Assembly (NCBI GenBank): GCA_013396995.1
Contig: VWZP01004610.1
Location: 479,794 to 543,793, forward strand
Direction: 5' to 3'
DNA: 64,000 nt
DNA from: Dicaeum eximium
Lineage: Eukaryota; Chordata; Aves; Passeriformes; Dicaeidae
In this document: positions 44,601-51,872 of the stretch, piece by piece
Numbering within the stretch: position 1 is the first letter of the stretch
How the letters are laid out: each line of letters begins with the position of its first letter
Translations under genes and position numbers: made by a program
The notes under the pieces: model-generated
Database searches by the model: none
The model's input: the letters and a program-made list of their open reading frames with translations, nothing else
What the model was told of the DNA's origin: nothing

Positions 44601-46825
44601 TATTTTAGAATTTCTGCTCTGCCACTCCAGAGCTTTGGTTTCAATGCTTTGTGCAGGTCTGAAAGCACAGAAACAGCAGCTTTGTTCCATAAACTCTGCA
44701 GCAATCACAGAACCCAGGCTCATTCTAGACATGCAAGATGTGGTGGGCTGGCTCTTAGAGCTCAGGCTCACTTCCCAAAGCTGGAGTTGCAAACCTGCCG
44801 TGGAAAGCCAGCCCAGCACACTAAAATCAGAGCCTAAATGAATCAGCCCATGTCCCACTGCAGCTGAGCAGAGCTGCAGCTGGGTGTTATGTCTGGATCT
44901 GGCTGCACAAGAGCTTTGTGACTGATGTACAGAACATCACCACACATTCCCTCACAGCAGAGAGCTGCAGGGGTAGGTAATTCACAGATGGAGCCTACAG
45001 GCTGCTCCTGTGGCTGTGCACAGAGCAGAAACCAGTGCTCTACTCCAGCCAGTGCTCCCAACACCTGGGATCTTTCCAGAACCAGCAAAAATTTTAATTA
45101 TTATTTTTTTAAAATATAGTGACACTGGTTCTGTCAGCCAGTGGCAATATCTGCAGCTTGTGGGAAACCTGGAACTTTAGACAGGTTCCAGATTCAGAGG
45201 CAAGAGAACACAACTTGTGAAGTCCCAGCAGCAGAACCCAGCAGGGCAGATTTACCCTTCCCAGCTGAAGGGAGCTGTGTGTGGCCATTCAACCTGCTCT
45301 CTCTACTGTACCATCCAAAAAACACCACACACACACAGTTCCTGTCCTGGACCTGCCATTTTCCTGTTCATGGCTTTTGCTGCCCTCCCTCCAGTTGCTG
45401 TGTCTGGCTCTGGCTGTTGGTTTGTTCCCCAGAGCAGGAACTGGTTTTGCTTTCTTCCTAAAGCACCCCAGTGAGAAAATGAGCAGCTGCTGAGGGCTGG
45501 AAGCACTGCAGAAGTGCCAATAAAATGAGTGTAATGAATTCTACAATTATTTGATGAACTGTTGACTATTCAGATTTGGTTTAGGGTCATTAAAATGTAA
45601 CTTGATACTACTTTAAACACACACGAAGTACACACACGAAGTGCTTGGGCAGTGCCTGATTTTTAACTCTCCCAGGCACATTGAAGTCCTTCTGAGCTGA
45701 GACTGGAGCAGTGCTGTGATGAATCTGTGACTGATGTTCCTTCCCAAGCAGGTCCTGAGCCAAGAGCAGCAGCTCGAAAGCCACTCTCACCCTGGAATCC
45801 TTTTGAGAACCCCTCAATTACCCAGGCCTCTTCCAGTGAGTTGCTCAGAAACAAAGGTTGACAGAACATTATTTTTAAGGCAGCCTGTGACAGAAAGAAC
45901 CTTTTGAGTTCTCCACAGCCCTTGCTGTTCCTCGAGGTCACCTTGAGATACAAGTCTCAGGGTTCTCCTGCTTTTAACCCTGAGGCAGCTCCGTGTGATG
46001 GAAGTTGCTCTGCCCCACCTTCCATCACCTGGAACAAGGGAAGACAGGAAACAAAAGCAGCTGAAATGCTGCAAAGCACTGCCCTTCAGCAGCCCCTGGG
46101 TTAGGAATGTAAAAGGGCTGGAGAATATAAAAGGAATTTTGCCCTGCATGGCCTGAGCGTGTTCAACACACACTCTTGTTTTCAGTATCGGTTTAAATTA
46201 GAGTCTGTCAGAGATTATTCAGTATTTCATCCCTTATTATGCTTCAAGAAAAGTCATAGCCTTCAGTTCTGCTTTCAGAAAAGTCAGATTTTTACTGACC
46301 TGTGTCAGAACAATGAGGGAGGATATCACTGTGTGTATAGGACAGGTGCCTTTACAAGTAAGAGGTCTGTAGTGCACTGAAATGTGATGAGCTGAAAGGA
46401 CAGGGCAGCACAGCTGGAATTACTCCTAAATCTACTTTCAAAACACAGAGTTATTTAAAATACCTATCTCAGTTCCCTCATCCAGGCAACAAAATGCCAT
46501 TGTCTTACAGCACGTCATAGAGGTAAATTGATATTTTTATATATTTACTTCTTAAAGAAATAGTTTTGACCATTAATTATGGAGACAGGGTGGATACATC
46601 CCAGTGTTTGTTCCCAACAGGAGGAGAGCTGTCAGCAGGAGCAAGGAATCCATCCTGTCTGACCATGAGACTGTCAAGTACCAGCCAGCAGTGCAGGTGG
46701 AAGAGGACACCATGGAATTCCCCCTGGAAGACTCTGTCCTGCTCCCTATGGATCCCAACCTGGAATGCCACAGCCCTCCTCCAGATTACAACTCTGTCAT
46801 CCACTACTCAGCCCCCCCAGTGTAA
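7014..46825 (+). CDS. KDRL: VEGF receptor tyrosine kinase, kdr-like (VEGFR4), 3' part: 19 exons, 811 codons, 5' end outside window
   Basis: Single-pass endothelial receptor tyrosine kinase that would bind VEGF-family ligands outside the cell and signal through autophosphorylated tyrosines. Seen: 19 exons with AG/GT borders that join in frame to 811 residues plus TAA. Numbering from the first residue here: end of Ig5 1-36, Ig6 37-134, Ig7 135-226, transmembrane about 233-256, juxtamembrane 262-306, N-lobe 307-400, kinase insert about 403-468, C-lobe 470-640, tail 645-811. Catalytic residues are intact: Lys338, Glu355, HRD Asp502, DFG Asp520, activation-loop Tyr528 and Tyr533. Exon sizes and phases match the VEGFR class. 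The kinase core is KDR-like and the last exon FLT1-like, which argues for the fourth paralogue rather than FLT1, KDR or FLT4. Membership in the VEGFR family is near certain; the kdrl assignment is inferred from my recall of paralogue sequences. Exons for the signal peptide and Ig1-4 are upstream of the window. Confidence 0.9.
7123..13311 (+). other. Intron 12 (6.2 kb)
   Basis: Bounded by GTAAGA and CTAG. No further exon, RNA gene or clear mobile element was seen. It contains an 11-base G run near 8546-8556 and a T run near 12639-12652. The open frames are short and lack family resemblance. Confidence 0.8.
13312..13605 (+). CDS. KDRL: VEGFR exon 13-equivalent: Ig domain 6
   Basis: 294 bp; the first codon is split (G from the previous exon plus AT gives Asp37) and the last base begins codon 135. 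Residues 37-134 form one Ig fold: Cys60, Trp72 and Cys113 (motif SGLYKCQAQN). Sequons are at Asn102 (NVT) and Asn120 (NST). The boundary reads DVPSG, close to DVPNG in FLT1. In FLT1 the intron after this exon is the one retained to make soluble receptor. Confidence 0.96.
13606..15480 (+). other. Intron 13 (1.9 kb)
   Basis: Starts GTAGGT and ends TGCAG. Reading through the donor adds 31 codons before TGA at 13698-13700. No canonical AATAAA lies directly behind that stop. The rest shows no exon or clear repeat. Confidence 0.8.
15481..15627 (+). CDS. KDRL: VEGFR exon 14-equivalent: first half of Ig domain 7
   Basis: 147 bp; acceptor CTGCAG, donor GTGAGG, phase 1 at both ends. Residues 135-183 include the B-strand Cys160, the motif GTPEPQVTW with Trp172, and sequons at Asn144 (NLT) and Asn151 (NIS). 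The matching FLT1 segment is GVPEPQITW. The domain is completed by the next exon. Confidence 0.96.
15628..17632 (+). other. Intron 14 (2.0 kb) with a CR1 copy
   Basis: Canonical GTGAGG start and ACAG end. The middle is occupied by a minus-strand CR1 fragment (about 16174-16682). Nothing else recognisable. Confidence 0.8.
16174..16682 (-). mobile_element. CR1 LINE 3' fragment, antisense
   Basis: Begins on the plus strand CATAGAATCACAGGATG, the complement of a CR1 3' end. About 510 bp follow the CR1 consensus order, including 'CTCCTCATAAGACCCCTCC' near 16546. Its first 240 bp are very similar to the copy at 63484-63728, so both belong to the same subfamily. Confidence 0.9.
17633..17758 (+). 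CDS. KDRL: VEGFR exon 15-equivalent: second half of Ig domain 7
   Basis: 126 bp; acceptor AACAG, donor GTGAGC, phase 1 at both ends. Residues 184-225 carry LVIERVKKDDEGLYECRASN. Cys207 pairs with Cys160 of the previous exon. There is a sequon at Asn189. The DDEGLY motif is shared by all VEGFR membrane-proximal Ig domains, which in KDR make receptor-receptor contacts in the active dimer. Confidence 0.96.
17842..17948 (+). CDS. KDRL: VEGFR exon 16-equivalent: transmembrane helix
   Basis: 107 bp after an intron of only 83 bp; ends in phase 0 at GTGAGA. Residues 226-261: a short stalk (SEEKSN), a hydrophobic helix at about 233-256 ending TLFWLLLTLF, then the basic stop-transfer IRKLRK. The helix end is the same as FLT1 (ATLFWLLLTLFIRK) and differs from KDR as I recall them. 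Confidence 0.97.
17949..19014 (+). other. Intron 16 (1.1 kb)
   Basis: GTGAGA start, TTTTTAG end. No exon, RNA or clear repeat was seen. Confidence 0.8.
19015..19150 (+). CDS. KDRL: VEGFR exon 17-equivalent: juxtamembrane segment
   Basis: 136 bp, phase 0 in, phase 1 out (donor GTGAGT). Residues 262-306 hold the conserved juxtamembrane block: GYLSIIMDPEEMPLDEQC followed by RLPYDSSKWEFPRDRLRL. Tyr271 and Tyr292 match juxtamembrane tyrosines of the family; Tyr271 aligns with KDR Tyr801. This segment restrains the kinase before ligand binding in FLT1 and KDR. Confidence 0.97.
19151..20313 (+). other. Intron 17 (1.2 kb)
   Basis: GTGAGT start, CTCTAG end. Includes a perfect 10-bp inverted repeat (20155-20164 and 20175-20184) with a 10-base spacer. 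Nothing else recognisable. Confidence 0.8.
20314..20418 (+). CDS. KDRL: VEGFR exon 18-equivalent: glycine-rich loop and catalytic lysine
   Basis: 105 bp, phase 1 at both ends. Residues 307-341: glycine-rich loop GHGAFG (311-316) and VAVKMLK with the ATP-binding Lys338. KDR, FLT1 and FLT4 normally have Arg where His312 stands, as far as I recall; the loop glycines themselves are kept. The donor reads GTACAA, a weaker match to the splice consensus than its neighbours. Confidence 0.97.
20419..22596 (+). other. Intron 18 (2.2 kb)
   Basis: GTACAA start, AAGCAG end. No exon or clear repeat recognised. Confidence 0.8.
22597..22710 (+). CDS. KDRL: VEGFR exon 19-equivalent: alpha-C helix and beta-4
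   Basis: 114 bp, phase 1 at both ends (donor GTGAGG). Residues 342-379 contain the alpha-C helix with Glu355, the salt-bridge partner of Lys338, and the block HIGHHLNVVNLLGACTK shared by all VEGFRs. The start reads ECATTNEC where FLT1 and KDR have EGAT followed by a different helix cap. That puts two extra cysteines (343, 349) at the top of the N-lobe. Confidence 0.97.
22711..25778 (+). other. Intron 19 (3.1 kb)
   Basis: GTGAGG start, TTTTTTAG end. GC-rich stretches give several open frames on both strands between 22730 and 25110. None shows family resemblance or splice support. No clear mobile element seen. Confidence 0.75.
25779..25867 (+). CDS. KDRL: VEGFR exon 20-equivalent: hinge and start of kinase insert
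   Basis: 89 bp, phase 1 in, phase 0 out (donor GTAAGA). Residues 380-409: gatekeeper and hinge region MVIVEYCKYGNLSNYL, then the kinase insert begins at about GKRGDF. The hinge reads VEYCKYGNLSNYL as in FLT1, whereas KDR has Phe at the corresponding positions. Confidence 0.97.
26601..26677. repeat. (ATT)n microsatellite, about 26 units
   Basis: 77 bases of uninterrupted TTA/ATT trinucleotide. The purity and length suggest an unstable, polymorphic locus. It creates open frames with poly-Ile or poly-Leu on the plus strand and poly-Asn on the minus strand that are not genes. Confidence 0.98.
26977..27047. repeat. Inverted repeat, 27-base arms, 17-base loop
   Basis: Left arm 26977-27003 starts GGAATAAATAGGAAACCAGG. 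Right arm 27021-27047 ends CCTGGTTTCCTATTTATTCC. The arms are complementary at 26 of 27 positions. The one mismatch is C-A on the plus strand and a G-U wobble if read from the minus strand. Plausible origins are a miniature inverted-repeat element or an RNA hairpin; I recognise neither. Confidence 0.9.
27182..27347 (+). CDS. KDRL: VEGFR exon 21-equivalent: kinase insert
   Basis: 166 bp, phase 0 in, phase 1 out (donor GTAACA). Residues 410-464 are hydrophilic and end in an acidic run. They include IKRRLESVASTGSSASSGF and EDKSYSDSEDDEE, clearly related to the KDR insert (LKRRLDS, SSASSGF, EEKSLSD). The tyrosine that KDR carries before LKRRLDS (Tyr951, an adaptor site) has no counterpart; the only tyrosine in this exon is Tyr456. 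The acceptor offers two AGs six bases apart (27182 or 27188), so Ser410-Gln411 could be included or skipped. Confidence 0.95.
27348..27878 (+). other. Intron 21 (531 bp)
   Basis: GTAACA start, TCCTAG end. Nothing recognisable inside. Confidence 0.85.
27879..27976 (+). CDS. KDRL: VEGFR exon 22-equivalent: end of kinase insert, alpha-E helix
   Basis: 98 bp, phase 1 in, phase 0 out (donor GTGAGC). Residues 465-497: AEDLYKRPLTLEDLICYSF then QVAKGMEFLASRK, nearly the KDR sequence. Tyr470 matches KDR Tyr996 at the end of the insert. Confidence 0.97.
27977..28872 (+). other. Intron 22 (896 bp)
   Basis: GTGAGC start, GGCAG end. No exon, RNA gene or repeat recognised. Confidence 0.85.
28873..28995 (+). 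CDS. KDRL: VEGFR exon 23-equivalent: catalytic loop and activation loop
   Basis: 123 bp, phase 0 at both ends (donor GTGAGT). Residues 498-538: catalytic loop HRDLAARN (Asp502, Asn507), DFG (520-522) and activation loop ARDIYKDPDYVRKGD with Tyr528 and Tyr533, matching KDR Tyr1054 and Tyr1059. Asp530 is the KDR-type residue; FLT1 has Asn at this site, which has been tied to its weak kinase activity. All catalytic residues are present. Confidence 0.98.
29090..29201 (+). CDS. KDRL: VEGFR exon 24-equivalent: P+1 loop, APE motif, alpha-F helix
   Basis: 112 bp after a 94-bp intron; phase 0 in, phase 1 out (donor GTAAGA). Residues 539-575: ARLPLKWMAPEAIFDKIY and SDVWSFGVLLWEIFSL. APE is intact (547-549). 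PEAIFD replaces PESIFD or PETIFD of FLT1, FLT4 and KDR. Confidence 0.98.
31837..32108 (-). mobile_element. CR1 LINE 3' fragment, antisense, older copy
   Basis: The plus strand begins TCATAGAGTCGTGGAATG and continues through 'CTGCCATGGGCAGGACACC' and 'GGGGCATCCACAACTTCC', classical CR1 3' blocks read in complement. It is about 270 bp and more diverged than the copies at 16174 and 63484, and appears to be of another subfamily. Confidence 0.88.
33148..33465. repeat. 25-bp minisatellite in two blocks
   Basis: The unit is CTGGAGCTGTCCCTGTAGGA plus TAATG, with a C/T variant in the middle. Seven full units start at 33148 and recur every 25 bp; a partial eighth stops at 33330. After N at 33331 and a repeat of the left flank, four more units run 33366-33465. 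The repeat creates long minus-strand open frames with a 25-codon period that are not genes. Confidence 0.97.
33331..33331. other. Single ambiguous base (N), probable assembly junction
   Basis: The only N noticed in the window. It sits inside a truncated minisatellite unit and is followed at once by a copy of the left flank of the array (33114 onward repeated at 33332 onward, offset 218 bp). That pattern suggests a gap closed by joining two overlapping contigs. Confidence 0.8.
34034..34133 (+). CDS. KDRL: VEGFR exon 25-equivalent: alpha-F to alpha-G region of the C-lobe
   Basis: 100 bp, phase 1 in, phase 2 out. Residues 576-608: ASPYPGVQIDEDFCRRLKEG, then TRMRSPEYSTPE. The donor is GTAAGA at 34134; the GT two bases earlier would break the frame with the next exon, so 34133 is the exon end. 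GTRMRSPEYSTPE compares with GTRMRAPDYTTPE in KDR. Confidence 0.97.
34134..34697 (+). other. Intron 25 (564 bp)
   Basis: GTAAGA start, CTGCAG end. Holds a short repeat of TATAGTCTGACAG near 34263-34300 and nothing else recognisable. Confidence 0.85.
34698..34803 (+). CDS. KDRL: VEGFR exon 26-equivalent: end of kinase domain
   Basis: 106 bp, phase 2 in, phase 0 out (donor GTACAG). Residues 609-644: YQTMLDCWHGVPTERPTF, with the RP motif that closes kinase subdomain XI, then ELVERLGDLLQANVQQ, nearly identical to FLT1 and KDR. The kinase fold ends here. Confidence 0.97.
34804..35911 (+). other. Intron 26 (1.1 kb)
   Basis: GTACAG start, TTCATAG end. AT-rich; no exon or clear repeat seen. Confidence 0.85.
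35912..36036 (+). CDS. KDRL: VEGFR exon 27-equivalent: start of C-terminal tail with DGKDYIPL
   Basis: 125 bp, phase 0 in, phase 2 out (donor GTGAGA). Residues 645-685 begin DGKDYIPLNITL. Tyr649 matches KDR Tyr1175 and FLT1 Tyr1169, the site bound by PLC-gamma when phosphorylated. The rest is Asn- and Ser-rich and unlike the other three VEGFR tails. Confidence 0.94.
36272..36350 (+). CDS. KDRL: VEGFR exon 28-equivalent: tail segment KTFDE
   Basis: 79 bp after a 235-bp intron; phase 2 in, phase 0 out (donor GTAAGA). Residues 686-712 include KKRPLSVKTFDEVPVEKEK, matching the conserved SVKTFEDIPLEE of KDR and the KTFEE of FLT1 and FLT4. No tyrosine is present. Confidence 0.94.
36351..38822 (+). 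other. Intron 28 (2.5 kb)
   Basis: GTAAGA start, CCTCAG end. AT-rich towards the 3' end; nothing recognisable. Confidence 0.85.
38823..38917 (+). CDS. KDRL: VEGFR exon 29-equivalent: tail segment DSGMVL
   Basis: 95 bp, phase 0 in, phase 2 out (donor GTGAGT). Residues 713-743: ESDSGMVLTSDEIKSPKR, then LEIRSWPYGIMAL. DSGMVL plus an acidic run is shared with KDR and FLT4 (TDSGMVLASEE) and is not in FLT1. If the donor is not used, the next codon after Ala is TGA. Called from frame and splice fit with both neighbours. Confidence 0.9.
38918..46620 (+). other. Intron 29 (7.7 kb), the last intron
   Basis: GTGAGT start, CCAACAG end. No further tail exon was found, and none is needed: the flanking exons join in frame at the position where FLT1 joins its last two exons. 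Holds a purine-rich tract (40097-40165) and a 10-base G run near 40769-40778. Confidence 0.8.
40097..40165. repeat. Homopurine tract (GGA/GGAAAAGGG)
   Basis: About 70 bases with only purines on the plus strand, including two copies of GAGGAGGAAAAGGGAGGAG. Such mirror-like tracts can adopt triplex DNA in principle; no role is shown here. Confidence 0.85.
46621..46825 (+). CDS. KDRL: VEGFR last coding exon: FLT1-like C-terminus
   Basis: 205 coding bases, phase 2 in; acceptor AACAG; stop TAA at 46823-46825. Residues 745-811 begin RRAVSRSKESILSDHE, matching LRVTSKSKESGLSD of FLT1. They end HSPPPDYNSVIHYSAPPV, matching SPPPDYNSVVLYSTPPI of FLT1. Tyr800 and Tyr806 match the two terminal tyrosines of FLT1 (Tyr1327 and Tyr1333). 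This exon is the strongest evidence against a plain KDR or FLT4 assignment. Confidence 0.96.
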
Positions 46826-46993
46826 CCAGTGCCCCCAGCACAGGCTGCACTCAGCCTGGCCTGGGCGACAGAAGGGAATTCTGCTGGGATAATGCTTCAC
46901 GTGTTTCTTCTGGCACATCTCAGATGGGATTAGAAACCATTTAAGAGCATCTTCTCTCTTCTCTTTAAAGGCCTATTGCAAGATCTGCAGTGA

Positions 46994-46999
46994 ATTAAA
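46994..46999 (+). terminator. Candidate poly(A) signal ATTAAA, proximal
   Basis: Common variant hexamer 169 bases after the stop, followed within 20-40 bases by a GT-rich stretch (TGTCTGTCAGTCGTGG). It would give a very short UTR. Confidence 0.35.
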
Positions 47000-48880
47000 A
47001 ACATCCTGTCTGTCAGTCGTGGTAGGAGCTGTAACCCTGAGCTGCTGCCACTCCTTCCCCTGGCTGGGGCTGTTCATTGGCACTGGCAGATCCACAGGTT
47101 CCTGCATTCCCATTTCACTCCATGAGGGTCATGCCAAGCTGCTTGGGAGCACAAGATTCAAGCTGCTGGTCCTGACACACCCTGCAGGGATTGGTTAGGC
47201 CAGTGCTGGAAGGGACCTGTTGAAAACAGCAGCTGCACATGAATGTTTTGGGCTTGGAGAAAAGCTGAAACGCCCTTCCTAACCTGGGATTTCACCTCCT
47301 GTAAATATTTCTGAAATATTTTGCAATCCAAGCTATTTTGGTTGCAATTTGGCTTTAATAATTTCCACTGCCCAGAGGCTACACTCCTAAAGATGGCATG
47401 GCCCAGAGCAAGCTGGTAGTGCTCGTGTGCCTGCTCTTTGGGCCAGCAGAGCACACAGTGGCTGAATCTGATACCCTGGGCTTTCCCCTTCTTCAAACAG
47501 CAGTCAGTTCCACAGACATGCAATAGGGAACCCTGCTGGAGATGCTCTGTAATGGTTGCAAGGCAAACCCACTGCCTAAAGCAAGAACCTTCTCAATTCA
47601 AACAGAACTTCCCAGCTCACGCACACATTTGTGTGGATGTGCAGAAAACTCTCATTACCAGCACAAGAGTTACACAAAAACTCACACACACCCTTGAGGC
47701 ACCAGCAGGGCAGCAGCATTTTTATGTTTCCTTTCTGCACACAGGCTATTTACTAAAACAACACACAAAACAAAAAAAGCATTTCCTCTGCATTCTGTGG
47801 CGGGTGCCCAAGGGTTTGACCCTGGGGATACTCTCCCTGTTAAGCTGCAAGCCCATGTGACACACATCTATCTCTGACTCTCTTGCCAAGGTAAATACTG
47901 GTATCATATGCAGAGCCCTTCCTGGGTTCAGGGTAATTCAAAGCTTTTGTTGCAGCAGGACTGAAAGGATCACAAATTCTCACATGTGAGACATTCACAG
48001 TGGGTTTGCCCCTGCCCAGAGCTGTGTGTGGCAGGGACTGTCACAAGTGTGCCCACATGCCCTGTGTGCCCTGTGCATCATCTCAGCAGCCTCACAGATC
48101 AGCAAATAATCCTTAGCCTTTCATCTGGCTGTAACAATCAGAGTTGCCTTTAGAATTTAGGAAGGGAAAGGTCTCCAAGTTGCAAGGAGAAAAAAACAGG
48201 ATGAGCAAGATGTTCACTGACAGCAAGGGCTGTAACCTCCTGAGTTACAAACTGATCTGTAAATGGCTCCCTGTGCAGTTTCCTCCAAGCTCTGCACAAC
48301 CCTTTCCTTTTCTTCCTTGATTTGACTTCTTCAGTGGAAAAAGAATTTTCTTCATGATTCAGACTAGAGGGGGATGAAATCCAAGCCTTGCAAAATGAGG
48401 ATGTTACCTTGGCAAAGACAGCTGCACACCCTCCCAGCAGCGAAGGAAGTTTTCTGGATGAGTGCTTGCAGTGGGCTACGCTGAAGGAATCACAAACAAG
48501 CCTCAGGTATTATCAAAGGGGAAAACAAAACTCCAAACCACATTAACTGTGAACTCTCAAGCATCTGAAGGATGGGCTCTGGGGAACTGCACTGCTTCTT
48601 CTCCTTGACTTCAGATTCGCTTATTAAATCACCTGCAGTCCCTCCAGAGCCCCCTGCTCATAGTGCACCCACCTGATACGTGTGGGCTGTAGTTGCTTTA
48701 TGGTCATTTTACACTGCTTTGTATTTTAGTACCTATGTATTAAGTAGAGCTCATCACAGAAGAGAAGAAACTACTGGGAAAAAATTCTGATGAGCCCCAG
48801 GAAGTTCATTGGATTGGTTTTTCATCAAACACTATTAGCTATCTATAGCTCTGATCAAGTAATCAATCAATTCTTGTGGA

Positions 48881-48886
48881 AATAAA
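48881..48886 (+). terminator. Candidate poly(A) signal AATAAA, middle
   Basis: Canonical hexamer followed about 35 bases on by the GT-rich CAGTGTGTGTGGCTCTGC. Would give a UTR of about 2.1 kb. Confidence 0.45.
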
Positions 48887-49581
48887 TTACGGATGAGGCA
48901 AAGGAAAAGAAGGTGCAGGCAGTGTGTGTGGCTCTGCTGTTGATGGCCTCAGCTGGAGATGTTTGTTACTGCACTTTGAGCTGGAAGGTGAGAAAACAGC
49001 GTTGAAAAACCTTCACTTAGGAACTTTAAAATGTAGGAACAAAACCTGCACGTGTGCTCTGTGTTTTGAGGAAGAATGGGAAGAATTCTGCTGGGTGAAC
49101 TGAGCATGTGGCCTCCCCTTCTCTGAAGGATGAGCTGCAGGGGTTTCTCCAAGAGCAGAGGCACAGGAGCATGTTTGGGGAGCAGGGCCCAGGGACTGTG
49201 GGGAGCCAGGGCCCTTCTGGCTCTCAGTGACAAACATCAGCCTTTCTGTGCCACCTGAGATGGGGAAACACAGCACAGGCTCCATGCTCGAGGTGTTTAA
49301 ACCCCTGGTTGCACTGACAGCCCCAGCACTGAGGGCTCCTCTGCAGTGGCAGAATGGAGAACGTCCTGAGCAGATCCTGCGATGGAAGGGACTGGCTGAT
49401 GTTTGGGCAGCTGTTTCCAGTGTTATTTCATGGAAGATTGTTTTTCCTCCTTATAGTAAATGTAACAAGCAAAAGTATTGCCTGAAAAGTATTATTGAAC
49501 ATATTCTATTTTATTTACTAATATTTTGTTTGTCCTTCTCTCGCCTCCCTTAATTTAATTATTGTTCTCTTCTTCCAACAA

Positions 49582-49589
49582 TGTATATA
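49582..49589 (+). promoter_or_regulatory. Pumilio-type motif TGTATATA
   Basis: Matches the consensus UGUANAUA bound by PUF proteins and lies in an AT-rich block of the possible long 3' UTR. It is functional only if the transcript extends past 49.6 kb. Confidence 0.35.
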
Positions 49590-51649
49590 GTGTACCCTGT
49601 AGCAACAAATATAGTATTTCATTTATATGGTCAAATTTGTAACATTTTAGTCTGAAGAGAAAGAAATACCCAGATGTAACAGAGTTAAGTATTGTACTAA
49701 ACATTTCACTAATGCTTGCAGGCCAGGCTCCAGTTTACAGTGCCCCACTAGTGCCATGGCACAGCAGCTCTCTTGGCTGGGAGTGTCTCTGCCTCTCACT
49801 TCTTCTCCACGTTACTTAGTTCCAGTTAGGAAACAGGAATCTGGAGGAATTTGGCAGGTTTATCTCATTCCTGGAAGTGTCACCATGTGCAGCTCCTGTT
49901 AAAGGTGAGGGATTGCCGCTGCCTGGGTTTTAATTGGAGGCTGGTGTATTGGCTAGAGGATCAGAAGGGGTAAATTGTTTAAATGATGTCATGTTTATTA
50001 TTTTTTCAGACTTCTCAGGGATTCTTACTTGACTTCTGTTTGCCAGCTGCTTTCTCTAACCTGAACTCTCTGGGATCTGTACTAACACGTACCTTTGTTG
50101 CCTTTGATGGTGCTCACTCCTGGTTTTGTGCTCCTGGAAGCCCAGAGAATCAGAGCAAAGGAGCTCAGAGCTCTCCATGGAATTGTGTTGTCTCTTCTCC
50201 AACAATCACTTCCCACTTAGGTGTCCAAGTGCCTTCACCTGCATGTTCTCGTTCAGGCTGGTGTTTGTAACAATCTCCTGTCTCCTCTTTTCTCTACTTT
50301 TCATCTGTTTCTCGTTATTTGCTCTCCCAGAGGCTTTGGATTGCTTTGCTCTGCCTTTTCCCTAAGATCAGGTATAGGATCATTTCACTGCTGTTTGTCC
50401 TGTGCTTGCAGAGGCTGAACTAGATAATCTAAGGTGAGATTTTCACATTAAATCCTCAATGTATAGCCAAGGAAAACTAATTTGTATTAGTTTGTCTCTT
50501 TGTGTCCTTCCCTGAACAGGAGAAGCTTTTTCATCTACTGATTTTTCAATATTGATGTCTGGAGCAAAATGAAGGCTGGTGATTGTGTGAATCTGATCTC
50601 TCCCAGAGTCCTTTCCTCAAACCATGAGGTTTCTGTAAGGTTCTTGAAGTTATCCCCACAAGAAGGGGATCCCCAGCAAGATGTGTCCCAAGTGTCTGCT
50701 TGGGATATCAAGGAAGTCAGATAAAACTCAAATGCTGAGCACTGGTGTCAAACAAACCCCCTGACTGCTGCAGGTGAACACACTCAGGGCTTCTGCAGAG
50801 CTCACCTGCTCTGCTTGACTGACACAAACCCTCCTTCCACTCACCTGCTTGGCAAATGCCAGGGTACCCCAGAGTATCCAGGTGTTTCTCTCCTTGGATT
50901 TGCTCTCCTGTGCCCTGCAGGAATGTCAGATGCCATGTAAGCCTGGAACTGGCCAGGCTAGGCCCTGATTTTTCCCTTCACTTATCCTTCATGTCCTGCC
51001 TCACTTTGCAGATTCCATCTGGCCTATCCCAGCTCTGGGGGTGTGGGCTGGGCTCCAGGATCCCTAAATCCCACCAGCACCAAGGGGACACACCAGGAAC
51101 TGTTTGCAAGCAAATAGCTACAGAGCAAGATAAGCATTATCAGGTTTCCCTGAACACAGGAATTGCTCAGGATCAGTATCTTACTCACAGATCAGCCTGG
51201 AGGTTTTTTTCTTATCATTCAGTGAATGAAAAACACAAAAGGCAGCAATAATTCTTTTTTCCTCCCTGAAAATGTAATGGCCAAATGCTGGGGTCCATTT
51301 TCCTGGGTTTTTACTACACCACAAAAGAACAGAAAGAATTTTGCTGAAGTCATGGCACCAGCACCGTCTTACACAAGTAAAATTCAGGGAGGAGGTTTGG
51401 ATCTGGCCCTTTCAGAAGTCAGGCAGAGTACAGGGGACTGTGGAGGTGTTGAGCCCAAGCACTGGGTGGTTTGTTTGACATTGTTTTTCCATTTTTGTGA
51501 ACATGGAACAGAAAACCTGCTGGCCTGGGTCATCTGGGACCACAAAGGTTACAGGGAGAACAATGTGGGATGCACTGAGCAGTGTCCTGCTCTCCTGGTA
51601 GCACTCACTTCATTTTTCCTTAGACCTTGAGTTGTCAAAGCAGCCACTG

Positions 51650-51743
51650 AAAACTGGGAAAAACAGTAACTTGGGACCTACAGAAGTAAACTAAGGAAAA
51701 CTGGGAAAAGCCAGGAACTTGGGACTTCCAGAAATAAACCAAG
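51650..51743 (+). repeat. 47-bp imperfect tandem duplication
   Basis: Copies 51650-51696 and 51697-51743 both begin AAAACTGGGAAAA and share ACTTGGGAC; they differ at several positions by eye. They lie about 120 bp before the distal poly(A) signal. Confidence 0.85.
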
Positions 51744-51866
51744 TGCCATGTTCAAACCACCAAGGAATGTTTGTCTGCCATGTTCCTGTCTGTCTGAAGA
51801 ATGTATGCACTGAAAACAACGCTTTCTTATGTAGTCAAAAATTGTACTGTATCTATTAACCAAAAA

Positions 51867-51872
51867 AATAAA
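51867..51872 (+). terminator. Candidate poly(A) signal AATAAA, distal
   Basis: Canonical hexamer in an A-rich setting after TATCTATTAACC, followed about 30 bases on by T- and GT-rich sequence (CCTCTGTGTCATCTCTTGG). The local layout is that of a classical vertebrate mRNA 3' end, which would make the UTR about 5.1 kb. Confidence 0.5.

Noticed and set aside
50400..50440. Possible sense CR1 tail (GGCTGAACTAGATAATCTAAG)
   Set aside because: Only about 20 bases resemble CR1; too short and diverged to call.
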